A DNA stretch of 64,000 bases, taken from assembly GCF_019175285.1 (NCBI RefSeq), contig NC_056523.1, positions 182,932,754 to 182,996,753 of the forward strand, in the 5' to 3' direction. Positions 43,601-54,159 of this stretch are shown here, piece by piece (position 1 is the first letter of the stretch; each line of letters begins with the position of its first letter). Source of the DNA: Sceloporus undulatus (lineage: Eukaryota; Chordata; Lepidosauria; Squamata; Phrynosomatidae). The notes under the pieces are model-generated. The model made no database searches, had not been told where the DNA came from, and saw only the letters and a list, made by a program, of their open reading frames with translations. Position numbers and translations under genes: made by a program.

Positions 43601-44735
43601 ATTACTTTTAATGCAATATTTTTGAGCTCTGCTGACATGTTTTCCAGCCTATGCCTACATTACCAAAAACCTTGACAATGACATTCCCACCCTTTTATCT
43701 TCAAATGTTCTAGCAGTCCTTGTCTACATTAGGTTGTCATAATCCAGTCATTTTGAGTCTTAGATGACAAAATTTCCACCATGCAAAGTATTTTGGCCCT
43801 CCTGAAATAACTGAACAAACTGCTATATCTTCCAATTTCTCTTTCATTCCTCCCCCCGCCTTCACCATGAACCATTGACCCACTTAAACATATTTTAAAA
43901 ACAACAACAAAATTATTTCATTTCTCTTGGACACTTCCATAAATCAATGTCAATACAAAACCATTTTCTAGGAATAACTTAGGCCAGTTCCAACTTCTGT
44001 GGGAAAGAAACATTGCATTCATACTGCGAATACCTGATATATGCTGGCGTGGATTGTTTTTATAGCTCAAGATGTAGCTTTCTCATGTGAGAGAATGGTA
44101 TTCATCTTCATGCTTCGTATCTAGGGAGATATTTATAAATTTTTGTTTCATGGAGGGATCTCTGCCAAATTTCATTGTTCCAGAAACAATGTGAGAATGG
44201 ACTTGATAAAAGTCTTGAGGCCTCGGGTTCTAAGATTTTGGCAAAAGACAGCCTCCTTTATATCAGAAAGACAATTCATTTAGTTAAGAAATAAACCAGT
44301 AGAGTAATGTCTCAATACCCTTCAGAAAAGTTATGTCACTTAAAGAATATTTCAATTCTGCCCTGAAAAGCCATAATTCTTTGTAACATGTTATGTAATA
44401 GTCAATAAGAAACTCTTAAGCCTGTCAGTATACCTCCGCCCCAACATTTCAGAGCCAATAATAGACATCCAAGGAAAACCCTGAATTTCTTACCAAGGAT
44501 CACAGCATAAGCCCCCAACTTGCCTATGCCTATATGCTAAGGGTGCTAGTATTGAATGAATACATTGAACACAGTGAGGTCATATAGCAGGGCTCTGTGA
44601 TGTCATCAGGTTGCCAACTCTTAACAGGCAAAAGTCCTCTATTCAAGTAGTGCTTAGGGGTATTATCCAAAGTCCAGTGCTAAACGGACAGGAATCTGAA
44701 GAGCTGTAAGGATGGGCAAAACTGGGGTGAGGTGG
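43600..44735. other. Unassigned spacer
   Basis: AT-rich; no supported exon or recognisable repeat. Confidence 0.35.
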
Positions 44736-45101
44736 AGGTGTTTATAGTTTTTTGTGGGTTTTTCGGGCTTTGTGGCCATATTCTAGAAGAGTTTCTTCCT
44801 GACGTTTTGCCAGCATCTGTGACATCGCTAGGGTTGGGATTACCCAGTGTGGCAACTCGTGGTGCCAACCCATGGATCTCCTGAGATGCTAACCACTACC
44901 AGTTCTTGTTCTATGAATCTGATTCCCCCCATGTAGTGCAGAGTGCTAAATTTTGAAGAGCAGATGCTCATCATGACAATCCCTGTAGCCATGCCCCACA
45001 TGGAAAGGTCAAAACCTCCAGCAGCTGTGTAGGTTTCATCTTCATCAGGAACAGGCCTTTTATAAGCCATGAGATCTTAAGACCAAGGGAATCCCATATA
45101 T

Positions 45102-45443
45102 CAGGGGTAGGCAACCTGCGGCCCGCGGGCCGGATGCGGCCCGGCAAGGCCTTGGGACCGGCCCCAGCCCAGTCCTGCCGCCGATTGCCACCAGAGCCTT
45201 TGGCCTCTTGCATGAAAGTGTGGGGCCTTTGGCCTATCAGGAGGAGGTGGTCATGGGGGGGCAAGCGGCGTGCAAGGGGGGGCAATTGTATATAGAAGCC
45301 TCCAAAACATGCATTTATATTAACATTTTTTTAAAAATCAGCAAATTTTTTTGTTTGTCCTCCATATTTTTTTGTAAAAGTTCCTCCATTTGAAAATTTT
45401 GTCCTACATTTGTCCCGGTTTATTTATTTAATTAATTTTTATA

Positions 45444-45482
<39 letters not shown>

Positions 45483-45561
45483 TTTAATTTTTGGCTTCGG
45501 CCCCCCAGTTGTCTGAGGGACAGCAACCCGGCCCCCAGCTCAAAATGGTTGCCTACCCCTG
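45102..45561. mobile_element. 460-bp hAT-type element with exact 8-bp TSD
   Basis: CCATATAT is duplicated at 45094-45101 and 45562-45569. Termini CAGGGGTAGGCAACC and GGTTGCCTACCCCTG are inverted. The left arm is CpG-rich (CGGCCCGCGGGCCGGATGCG); the right half is AT-rich with TTTGAAAATTTTGTCCTACA and a (TA)n run at 45446-45479. A larger relative in opposite orientation spans 62399-63964. Confidence 0.83.
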
Positions 45562-45572
45562 CCATATATGAA

Positions 45573-45640
45573 GTCGAAGGCTTTCATGGCCGGCATTTCT
45601 GTGGGTTTTTCGGGCTGTGTGGCTGCATTCATGATCAAAG
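45573..45640. repeat. Fragment of the GTGGGTTTTTCGGGCTGTG repeat
   Basis: GTCGAAGGCTTTCATGGCCG and TGTGGGTTTTTCGGGCTGTG match pieces at 44740-44840 and 54413-54512. The hAT element at 45102 lies close to one edge of this family. Class unknown. Confidence 0.5.
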
Positions 45641-46082
45641 TTTGACTCCACAATAGTCATGTCTCAATCCCAGGGAATCCTGGGATTTGTAGTTTGTTCT
45701 GGCACCAGAGTTCTCTGACATTGATCCAAATGGGATATGGAACTGTATTATTTTAAGCGTAAACCACCCTGGTTGTGTTCCACAGATAGGCAAGATATAA
45801 TTAAATTTTATTCTGATTGCAATTATTTTTAAAAAATACATTTTTATTAATGAATAAACACACTATTAACTAACAATAATAACATTAGTGAAACTACATC
45901 CACATATTAAAACAAAAAGAAAATAAAGGAAAAAAAGAGAAGGAAAAAAATAATAATACGAAGCACCACATTATATAATATACATTCTTAGACTTCCAAC
46001 CCATATAATTTACACTTGATTAAATCTTTAAGTGCCTTCATCCCTCCCTGTATCAACACTTAACCATTATATAAGCCATTAG

Positions 46083-46378
46083 ATGAGATCGCTTTAACTG
46101 CCCCAGCTCAGTGCTCTGGAATCCTGGGAATTGTAGTTTATTGTGGCACCAGAGCTGTCAGAGAAGGCTTAATGTCTCACAAAACCACAGTACCCAGAAT
46201 TCCCTAGCACTGAGCCAGGCCAGGGCAGTTAAAGTGGTCTCAGACTGGATTATTTCTGCAGTGTGTTTTGGACCAGAGAAGGCTAAATATCTCCAAACAA
46301 CAAACCCCAGAATTCCAGCACCATGGCAGTTAAAGTGGTGTCAAACCGGGTTAACATTGCAGTGTAGCTGCAGCCAAA
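46083..46378. mobile_element. Two palindromic ACTGCAG-family MITE pieces in tandem
   Basis: 46083-46275 has the full right end CTGCAGTGTGTTTTGGACC. It is followed by a second right-arm piece ending ATTGCAGTGTAGCTGCAGC. Confidence 0.6.
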
Positions 46379-46448
46379 ATATCCCCCATGTTCTCCCTCT
46401 TCTGAGAGAGACAGACAGAATGAGTGAGTAAATTTCCTATTACACAAT

Positions 46449-46623
46449 TGTAGCACTTTGATCCCACTTTATCTGCCATGGCTGCATTCTACAGAATCAT
46501 GGGATTTGTAGCTTGGTCAGGCAGGAAAGCTCTTTGCCACAGAACTCTGAATACTTCACCAAACTACAAATCTTAGGATTTCATAGGCTGGAAGCATGGC
46601 AGTTCAAGGATGGCAGCCTTGAC
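46449..46623. mobile_element. Palindromic MITE, ACTGCAG family variant
   Basis: ACAGAATCATGGGATTTGTA opposite ACTACAAATCTTAGGATTTC, with CTGCCATGG and CCATGGCAG-like ends eroded. Confidence 0.5.
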
Positions 46624-47115
46624 AGCCATCGACCTAAACTTCTGAATGTGGAGGAGGAAAGTTCATATTGAAGCCCAAAGCTCTGGGGAGAGAGGGAAGC
46701 ATGGGGTCATTTAGATTAGCAGTGACAATGACACTGTGTGTCCCCTTCCCTGCTTAGTCTTGCCTGTTCCCTCTTACCTGGTATTACTCCATAGATTGGA
46801 ATCCCTGTCCTGAACAAGCTTATCTGGTATTATCTTTACTAACTTTTGGATAACAGATAAAGATTCTTTCCAAGTAACTGGTGCTTCCAGACACTACACT
46901 CACAGTCACAGAATTAAGTGTGAAGGGGGAGAAGGGGGAGAGAACACCTTCATACTCTTCCATCTGTGAGCTGAAATAACAGGTTGCTCCGTATCTTTCT
47001 AGTACTTCTTCCGCCACCGCCATCACACCATTCCTTTCTACAAAGAAACCCACTAAGGAGGAAAACTATAGAACAGCTTCACAATGCATCTGAAAGGTAG
47101 AGTTTAGAAACAGCC

Positions 47116-47344
47116 ATCTGAAGGTGCATCTACACTGTAGAAATCATGCAGTTTGACACCACTTTAACTGCCATGGCTCCATCCTACAGAATCCTGGGAT
47201 TTGTAGGTTTGTGAAAAAACAACACTTTGGGGCAGAGAATGCTAAATCCCTTTAAAACTAGAAATCCCAAGGCTCCATAAGATGGAGCGACAGAACTTAC
47301 AGTGGTGTCAAAGTGCATGATTTCTACAGTGTAGATGCACCCTG
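47116..47344. mobile_element. Palindromic MITE, ACTGTAGAAAT variant, well preserved
   Basis: GGTGCATCTACACTGTAGAA at one end and TTCTACAGTGTAGATGCACC at the other are exact complements; the inverted CCTGGGATTTGTAG centre is intact. Confidence 0.78.
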
Positions 47345-47556
47345 AAAGGAGCCTACATTTGCCCATGGTTTTTATTACACATTGTTTGTTACTAACCTGA
47401 TTCTTATCTGATGCTGTTTTTGGCTTTAGTTTTGACTTTCTATTTCAGTGCATTGAATTTCAAACTTCCTTGAAGTTTTTTCTTTCCAGAAAAAGGAGGA
47501 TTAAAAAAAACTCACAGTAGTTTGACTTCAAGGTATACTGAATAACAATGCATTTT

Positions 47557-47655
47557 GTTGTTGTTCTTGTAGTTGTTGCTGCTGCTGTGCGCAGTCAAGT
47601 CATTTCAACTTATGAGGGCCTTAAGACAAACCTATCATGGGGTTTTTCTGGCAAG
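47557..47655 (-). mobile_element. Sauria SINE tail, antisense partial
   Basis: GCAGTCAAGTCATTTCAACT and ACAAACCTATCATGGGG only; stops at GGCAAGAGG. Confidence 0.7.
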
Positions 47656-47906
47656 AGGAAGAAACTGTCTACACTGTAGAAATGATGCAGTTTGACACTA
47701 CTTTTATTTTCATTTATTATTGTTCATCGTCATCACCATCATCACAACCCCACAATGTCAAAGGGTCTATAATCTCGCATCATGTTTACAGGGACAGTGG
47801 CCAGCGTGCTTTGAGCATTAAACTATGGGCAAGTCACGTTCCCATAGGAAGGCAATGACAAACCACTTCTGAAGAAACCTTGCCAAAAACCACTCCCATC
47901 TTCACA

Positions 47907-48070
47907 TAGGCTCTCACAGTGGTTTGCGTGTTAGACTATGGCTGTGGAGACCAGGGTTCAAATCCTGGATTGGCTATGTATACCCAGTGGGTGACCTTGA
48001 GTGAGCCACGCTCTCTCAGCCTCAGAGGATGGCAAGGGCAAATCCATTCTGTGGCCATAAGTCAGAAGCC
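47907..48070 (+). mobile_element. Sauria SINE, with clear B box
   Basis: GGCTCTCACAGTGGTTTGCG head, B-box-like GGTTCAAATCC (about 47955), CACGCTCTCTCAGCCTCAGA body, and shortened tail CATAAGTCAGAAGCC. A more decayed partial copy lies just upstream (47780-47900). Confidence 0.8.
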
Positions 48071-48129
48071 AAGCCCTTGGGCACACCACCCTCTCTCAGC
48101 CTCAGGTGAAGGCAAGATTGGCATGTAGT

Positions 48130-48262
48130 GGTCCTCAACCTTTGGGCCTCTAGATTTTTTGGAGACTTCAACTCCCAAGAATTCCTGAACAATGCGCAGA
48201 CTGGACTGGGGACTTCTGGGAATGCAAGTTCAAAACATCCGGAGGCCCAAAGGTTTAGATAT
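48130..48262. mobile_element. Palindromic MITE (AACCTTTGGGCC type)
   Basis: GTCCTCAACCTTTGGGCCTC opposite GGAGGCCCAAAGG, with inverted GACTTCAACTCCCAAG and CTTCTGGGAATGCAAG near the centre. Confidence 0.6.
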
Positions 48263-48294
48263 TTTAATCTAAATGTTTAAATATTAATGTTTAT

Positions 48295-48602
48295 ATACTT
48301 GATGGGGTGTCATATTGAGGAGGGAGCAAGCTTGTTTTCTGCTGCTCCAGAGAACAGGACCCGGATCCAATGGACGCCAGTTCCAGGAAAAGAGATTCCA
48401 GCTCAACATTAGGAGGATCTTCCTGACAGTAAGGGCTGTTGGACAGTGGAACACACTCTAGTGGAGTCTCCTTCCTTGGAAGTCTTTAAGCAGAGGCTGG
48501 AGGCCATCTGTCAATGAGGATGCTTTGATTGAGAGTTCCTGCATGGCAGAATGGGGTTGGACTGGATGGCCCTTGGGGTCTCTTCCAACTCTAGCATTCT
48601 AG
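48295..48602 (+). mobile_element. CR1 LINE 3' end just upstream of the promoter
   Basis: GGGGTGTCATATTGAGGAGG, GAACAGGACCCGGATCCAAT and GTTGGACTGGATGGCCCTTG, ending TCTAGCATTCTAG. Confidence 0.88.
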
Positions 48603-48716
48603 GTGGAGAACCCCTGCAAGAAACCTTGCCCGGCAAAAAAAACCCCAGGATAGGTTCCCGGAGAGGGAAAGGCAGGGGCAGAGCAACCACCGGCCCCACC
48701 TCCACCCCCTCAATTG

Positions 48717-48724
48717 TGACGTCA
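48717..48724. promoter_or_regulatory. CRE palindrome TGACGTCA
   Basis: A perfect consensus CREB/ATF site 128 bp upstream of the ATG, in the usual proximal promoter range. Functional use is inferred. Confidence 0.55.
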
Positions 48725-48851
48725 TGGGCCTTGTTGCAAGGGGGCAGGCGCTGAGTCCCCCGAGCCGCGGAGCGTCGCTGCAAAGGCTGCCCAGGAGGAC
48801 AGACAACCAGTGAACGAGGCTTCTGTCTGGGGGACCTGGGCTGCTGCTGCG

Positions 48852-48990
48852 ATGGCGGTGGGCAAGAGGCTGGCCCTCCGCTTGGCCTACGCGGCGGCGG
48901 GGACCCTGTCGGGCCTCTCGGTCTTCCTCGCCTGGAACCTGGCCCCTGCCTTTAGGCAGCCTTGCACCGCCGCCGCCGGAGGACTCTCTG
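48852..48990 (+). CDS. First coding exon of an unidentified gene, N-terminal signal anchor
   Basis: The ATG lies in a strong initiation context (G at -3 and +4) and is the first ATG of its frame in the CpG island. The exon gives 46 codons plus one base and ends CTCTCTG before a GTAAGAAG donor. The peptide begins [17 protein letters not shown]; residues 7-30 are hydrophobic after a short basic start, so it looks like a signal anchor or mitochondrial-type targeting segment, followed by [14 protein letters not shown]. The downstream 94-codon frame continues into lysine-rich intron sequence and should be ignored past 48990. No continuing exon was recognised within the window. The family is not recognised. 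Confidence 0.6.
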
Positions 48991-49397
48991 GTAAGAAGCA
49001 GAAGAAGCAGCAGAAGAAGACCCCTCTCCTTCTCTCCCTCGCTCTCTCTTGCTCCCAGGGAAGGAGACACGCGTCTCTGCCACAGCACGTCTGAAGGCAA
49101 CACCCGTGTCTGTCTTAGTACGTCTGAAACAGGGGGGGTGGAGCAAGGGGGCAGATGTCCTCATTGCCAAGGAGGACACAAGGTAGGAGATGGGAGGGTG
49201 TTTTTGGGACTGGAAGCTTTGGGTCCCAATTTTTTTCTGGGGGGGGGGGGGGAGAAGAAGAATACCAATTATTACTATTATTACTAGTACTGGCCCCAAT
49301 TTTGGGGGAGAAGAGGTTATCCCTACCATTGTTATTATTAACATCACTGTTGTTTTTATATCACTTGTTACCCCCCTTGTCCCCCCAAATGGGGACC

Positions 49398-49445
49398 AAT
49401 AATAGTAATAATAATAATAATAATAGTAATAATAATAGCAATAAT
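49398..49445. repeat. (AAT)n microsatellite
   Basis: Interrupted trinucleotide run in the presumed first intron of the plus-strand gene. Confidence 0.85.
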
Positions 49446-49618
49446 GATCGATTGTGATGCTGCTGTGGATGATGATGATGATGTAGGTAGTGTAAATCCC
49501 TGCTGCTTAGTCACACTCAAAATGGAGGTTTTTTTTTAGTTCCTCCTGGGCAGAAGGTGGACCTGGAGGACCCGTCCGGTCAAAGGAGGACGTCCGGTCA
49601 CTCTTGGTTGGAGGCGTA

Positions 49619-49957
49619 TGGTTGTTGTTGTTGTGGGCCTCCAAGTCGTTTCAGACTTGTGGAGAGCCTATCATGGGTTTTCCTTGGCATGATTCGTTGA
49701 GGGCTTGCCATTGCTGCCTTCTGAAGCTGAGAGAGTGTGACTTGCCAAAGGCCACACAGTGGGCTTCCATGGCTGGCCAAGCAGGCGTTGGCACCAAGCA
49801 AGGATGGCCATCTGTCAATGGGGATGCTTTGATTGAGAGTTCCTGCATGTCAGAATGGGGTTGGACTGGATGGCCCTTGGGGTCTCTTCCAACTCTATGA
49901 TTCTATGACTCCAGTGTCATAGTCCCAACGCTCAAACCATTACAACATATTGGCTTG
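49619..49957 (-). mobile_element. Sauria SINE, antisense, split by a CR1 tail
   Basis: SINE sequence at 49619-49799 (GTTGTTGTTGTGGGCCTCC to CATGGCTGG) resumes at 49911-49957 (AGTCCCAACGCTCAAACC). The intervening 110 bp is a CR1 3' end. Confidence 0.8.
49800..49910 (+). mobile_element. Very short CR1 3' end inserted in a SINE
   Basis: GGATGGCCATCTGTCAATGG through GGTTGGACTGGATGGCCC to ATTCTATGA. An extreme 5' truncation, typical for CR1. Confidence 0.82.
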
Positions 49958-49989
49958 CTAAAAAGATACTGTTACTTACTACTGTTTAT

Positions 49990-50215
49990 TGATACTGTAG
50001 TTGTTGTATACCTCCCAAGTCATTTCCCACTTGTGGCAACCCTAAGGCGAAGTTATCATGAGGTTTTCCAGGCAGGTTTCTTCAGAGGGACTTCGCCATT
50101 GCCATCCTCTGAGGCTGAGAGAGTGTGACTCTGTCACCCAGTGGGCTCTCATGGCCGAGCTGGGATTCGAACCCGTCCATAGTCCAACAATGAAATCATT
50201 ACACCATTTGGCTTA
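49990..50215 (-). mobile_element. Sauria SINE, antisense, full length
   Basis: TAGTTGTTGTATACCTCCCA tail to ATAGTCCAACAATGAAATC and TTACACCATTTGGCT head. Confidence 0.83.
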
Positions 50216-50267
50216 CTTTCACCATATAGCAAAATACAATAACATCCAAAATTCACAAAGCAGCTAT

Positions 50268-50350
50268 ACCTTTATTTGACCAACCAAAATCCACAGAAAA
50301 TACATGATGCAAGCTTTCAAAGCTCCACTGGCTTCTTCATCAGGCAAAGG
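50268..50350 (-). mobile_element. Retroelement-like tail fragment, antisense
   Basis: ACCTTTATTTGACCAACC, CATGATGCAAGCTTTCAAAG and GGCTTCTTCATCAGG are the complement of the tail at 38385-38500. Family uncertain. Confidence 0.4.
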
Positions 50351-50367
50351 TGTTTTTAAAAACCATT

Positions 50368-50705
50368 TGTTGTTGTTGTTGTTGTGTGCCTTCAAGTCAT
50401 TGACAACTTAGGGCAACCCTAAGGCAAAGCTATCATGGGGTTTCCTTGGCAAGATTTGCTCAGGGGTTGCCTTTGCCGTCCTCTGAGGCTGAGAGAGTGT
50501 GACTTGCCCAAGGCTTTCACTTCCAACTTGAAGGCGAACCTGTCATAGGGTTTTCTTGTCAGTTTTCTTCAGAGCAGGTTTGCCATTGCCCTCCTCTGAG
50601 GCTGAGAGAGTGTGACTTGCCCAGGGTCACCCAGTGGGTTTACATGGCTGAGTCAGGATTCCAACCCTGGTCCCTAGAGTCATAGACAGACACTCAAACC
50701 ACAAA
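50368..50705 (-). mobile_element. Two Sauria SINE bodies in tandem, antisense
   Basis: The block GAGGCTGAGAGAGTGTGACT occurs twice (about 50485 and 50600), with GTTTTCTTGTCAGTTTTC between. The first unit carries the TTGTTGTTGTTGTTG tail, the second the head (GTCATAGACAGACACTC). Confidence 0.78.
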
Positions 50706-51112
50706 AATCATACAGGAGGAAAATAGTATAAAATGACGATGTTAGTCACAGGCCTGCATTTTCTCAAGGTGTTATTGTTGTGTTGTTCTGGGTTGAGACA
50801 GCAGCTGCCTCCTCCTTGCTCATCCCTTTGTCTCCGGGCCCAAGAGACCAGTTGGTTACTCTGCCATAGGTGATGCACAGGAGCTTGTTCATGGGTGAAA
50901 CATTTAAAATATATATTCTCAAGTACTGTATCATTTGACTTGGGAATATTTCCCTTGCTTTGGATCTGTACTCAACAGTCGTAAAGGCTGGTTGAGAGGA
51001 GGGTATGTTTCACCTCGCCTTATAAAAAGGGTTCATAAGGAGTTTTAATGCGGTGGTAGACTAAACTCCACAAAAGTAAGCCCTGCTGAGTTCAATGAAA
51101 CTGACTCCCTAA

Positions 51113-51410
51113 CAGTGGCGTCACTAGGGTTGATGTAACCTGTTGCGGTAAATTCATGGTATCACACACACACACATACCATTGACTTCCTCCATCCTGC
51201 ACTGTACAGAACCCTTAGTCACGTTTTTCGTATTAATGTTACTCATAAATCGTAATTCCCATATATCTCTGAAAATTCAGTGTTTTAAAGGGACACAGGT
51301 TATAGGTTATTTCAGCCGAAAGGCAGATGTTTGAGGAGCATAGTGTCATCCCACTTAAGGGTGTCACCTAGTGTGGTCCGCACCCCCACACTGCTGTAGT
51401 GATGCCACTG
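51113..51410. mobile_element. 298-bp hAT-type MITE
   Basis: Ends CAGTGGCGTCACTAG and CTGTAGTGATGCCACTG are inverted. Flanks CTCCCTAA and TGTCCTAA match at five of eight positions, an eroded 8-bp target duplication. Pieces of the family are at 8960-9000 and perhaps 34553-34925. Confidence 0.65.
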
Positions 51411-51635
51411 TGTCCTAATATGTTTGTAGATCTGTATCTTTATGGACTCACACACACAGGCCCTGCATTTTCATCCTCTTGCTCTAAAGGAGCTACACCA
51501 TAGCCTTGCAAGCAGGTACCCAAATATATGTTTCTAGCCCGCAGGATTTTGAAGAATAGTTATACAATAATGACAACAAGTATGCTGGTTTTAGGTAATC
51601 TGTGCTGTCAGACCATTTTATGATTATCTGGTATG

Positions 51636-51755
51636 TGTTTGTGTGCTGTGTGCCTTCAAGTCATTTCCGACTTACGGCAACCCTAAGGCGAATCTATCAC
51701 AGGAATTCTTGGCAAGACTTGTTCAGAGGAGGTTTACCATTACCTTCTTCCTTAA
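51636..51755 (-). mobile_element. Sauria SINE tail half, antisense
   Basis: GTGTGCCTTCAAGTCATTTC and CAACCCTAAGGCGAATC, ending at TTACCATTACCTTCTTCC. Confidence 0.78.
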
Positions 51756-51921
51756 TTGGGAAATTCATTTCTCTGTATTTCCCTTCTGGAAGGGATTTTG
51801 AAGATGTCACAAGGGACCAGAATAGGCTTATTTACAATCTGGTCTCCATAGACTAGTTATTGTACATATTTCTTGTGTGTATCTTTCTATTCGCTTTAAT
51901 GGACCAGGTTGTTACCAGCTA

Positions 51922-54159
51922 CAGGCAAAGTCTCCCTTACCTGGAAATGTGAAATACTCCAAAATTCAAAATTGTCCACATGGGTGGCAGAGATAGTGAT
52001 ACCTTTGCTTTCTATTGGTTCTGTGTAGACAAACTTTGTTTCATGCACAAAATTATTTTAATTATTTTGTATAAAATTACCTTCAGGCTATGTGTATCAG
52101 GTGTATACGGAACATAAAATAATTTCATGTTTAGCTCAGATTTGTTTAAGAACAATTATGAACAAGTTTGGAAAGAGATAAAGAAAGACCTACAACAATG
52201 GAATAATTTAAATATCTCCTGGCTAGGCAGGATTTCGACAGTGCAAATGAATGTAACCCCTAAATTACTTTTTTTATTTCAAACGATACCAATAATCATT
52301 AATGCTAAACCATTTAAGATCTGGGAAAGGGATATAGCTAATTTCATCTGGAATAACAAGAAACCAAGGGTTAAAATGAAAGTACTACAAGATAAGAAAG
52401 AAAAAAGGAGGATTAGGCCTACCAAATTTTAGGATGTATTATAATGCATGTTGTTTAGACTGGGTCACGGGAGTGGAACAAATTAAAATCACAAATTCTA
52501 GACTGAAGGGTTTGACAATATTTATGGGTGGCAGCACACTTATCTTGACAAATAAAGTGAAACAAAATTTCAACAACCAATGGTAAGAAAATCCCTTTTC
52601 AGTATATGGACGAAATACAAGCCACATATTATGCAAAAAATTCCCAGATGGACATCATTAATGAGGCATTTTTAGAAGAGAAAAAAATGAAGGAATGGAT
52701 GGATAACATATGATGATTTACTTAAGCAGAATCAGGAAAACATAGAGTAAAAACAATGGAAGAACTGATTGGAGAAGGGCTAAATTGTAACTGGTTCCTC
52801 TACAGCGATGGTGGAAGATATAATTAGACTCCAACACACATCAGATTGAAAAAGAAGGACACAGTTGGCAAAATTTTAATATGGGAGGAAACAGAATTCT
52901 AAATTATATAAATTTTATTAATCTAGAGATGGAAATGAAACAATTAAATTTTATGATAACCTGGGCACAAGAATATAGGAGACCAATATGTTGGTATGAT
53001 TGGGAAAAAATTGGAATTAAAGAATAAGATATACCCTCTGTGCTGATATAAAAGAAAATATTTATAAAACTCAATATAGATGGTACCTGACACCAGAAAA
53101 GCTATGCAAAATTAATAAAAATGGTAAACCAGAATGCTGGAATTGTAAAGGAAAAAATGGAACTTTTAACACATGTGGTGGGAATGTAAAAAAGCGAAAG
53201 AATTTTGGAAAGAGATCCACACTGAAATAGAAAAAATCCTAAAATCACAAAAAGAAAGATATGATCTTATTCCTATTAGGGATATAACAGTACCAAGATA
53301 GAAAGGAATAGGGCAAAGGATATTTTACCTGGTGACTGGCCAGAAGAATGGTCTTGGCAAGAAAATGGAAATGTAAGAACACCGGGAAAGGAGGAATGGT
53401 ATAACAGATATAGACATGGTAATATCAGATAAATTAACATATTTACTCAGAAATGGAAATGTTAATGAGGTAGATAAACAATGGAAGACCAGTACTGGAT
53501 TATTTGATGGCACGAAAAGAAGAGATTAACTCGATATCAGATGCATAGTATGACCTTAGTATTGTTTGTTTTAAGAGATAAGATGTTAGATGAAATACTG
53601 ATAATTGTCAAAAAAAAAAAAAGAAATTTATAGAAATTTATGGAATTATGTACAAATAGATATTAATTAAAAAGTAATAGGACTTATGTGAAGTATCATA
53701 GAAGTAAATAGATAGTAATTATATTTATATATGTATAAAGGGAGAATGGAAGTTTCCATAAACATGATTAAAGAGTCGTAAGAGGAGGTTAAAGGAAAGT
53801 CAATAAATAATGTAGTATAAATCTTTGCTCAAAGGAAGGGAAGGGATTTATGTTATTGTTGCTGTTAGGAGATGTTTGTGTTTAGTTTTGTTTTGTTGTC
53901 TTTTGTTTTTTGTTTTTGTCACGTTTGTTTTAATAACAGTTTTTTGATTTATGGACATGTTAAAGTTATTAGTGTGTTTTTGTATAGAGTGTTATTTTAA
54001 TAATACAAATTATATTTAAAAAAAATAATTTTCATGTTTAGGTTGGGTTCCATCTCCAAGATCTCTCATTATGTAAATGCAGACATTCCAAAATCCAAAC
54101 AAGTCCATAATCCAAAACACTTCTGCTCTCAAGCATTTCAGTCCGAGAGACTCAACCTG
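51922..54159 (-). mobile_element. Tigger-like (MER8-like) element split by L1
   Basis: Left part 51922-52134 (CAGGCAAAGTCTCCCTTACC onward) and right part 54024-54159 (ending GAGACTCAACCTG) join into one element with flanking TA dinucleotides once the L1 is removed. Confidence 0.75.
52135..54023 (+). mobile_element. L1 LINE, 5'-truncated, 1.9 kb
   Basis: Target duplication AATAATTTCATGTTTAG (52118-52134) and AATAATTTTCATGTTTAG (54024-54041) differ by one T; a short A-run precedes the right copy. The ORF2 C-terminal region is recognisable: LGRISTVQMNVTPKLLFLF, FKIWERDIANFIWNNKKPR, then KPECWNCKGKNGT and the MWW..KKAKEFWKEI region in a shifted frame. Stops and frameshifts after about 52432 show decay. 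The 3' UTR is long and AT-rich. Confidence 0.87.

Larger units (their letters stand above)
48660..48990 (+). promoter_or_regulatory. CpG-island promoter
   Basis: A GC- and CpG-rich interval of about 330 bp, not part of any repeat I recognise, between a CR1/SINE remnant and the first coding exon. It includes a CRE and GC-box-like GGGGCAG and CCGCGG elements and no TATA box near the presumed start, as in broadly expressed vertebrate genes. Confidence 0.6.

Noticed and set aside
49155-49457. Plus-strand frames after the first exon
   Set aside because: G-run and (AAT)n sequence in the presumed intron; no splice acceptor or domain.
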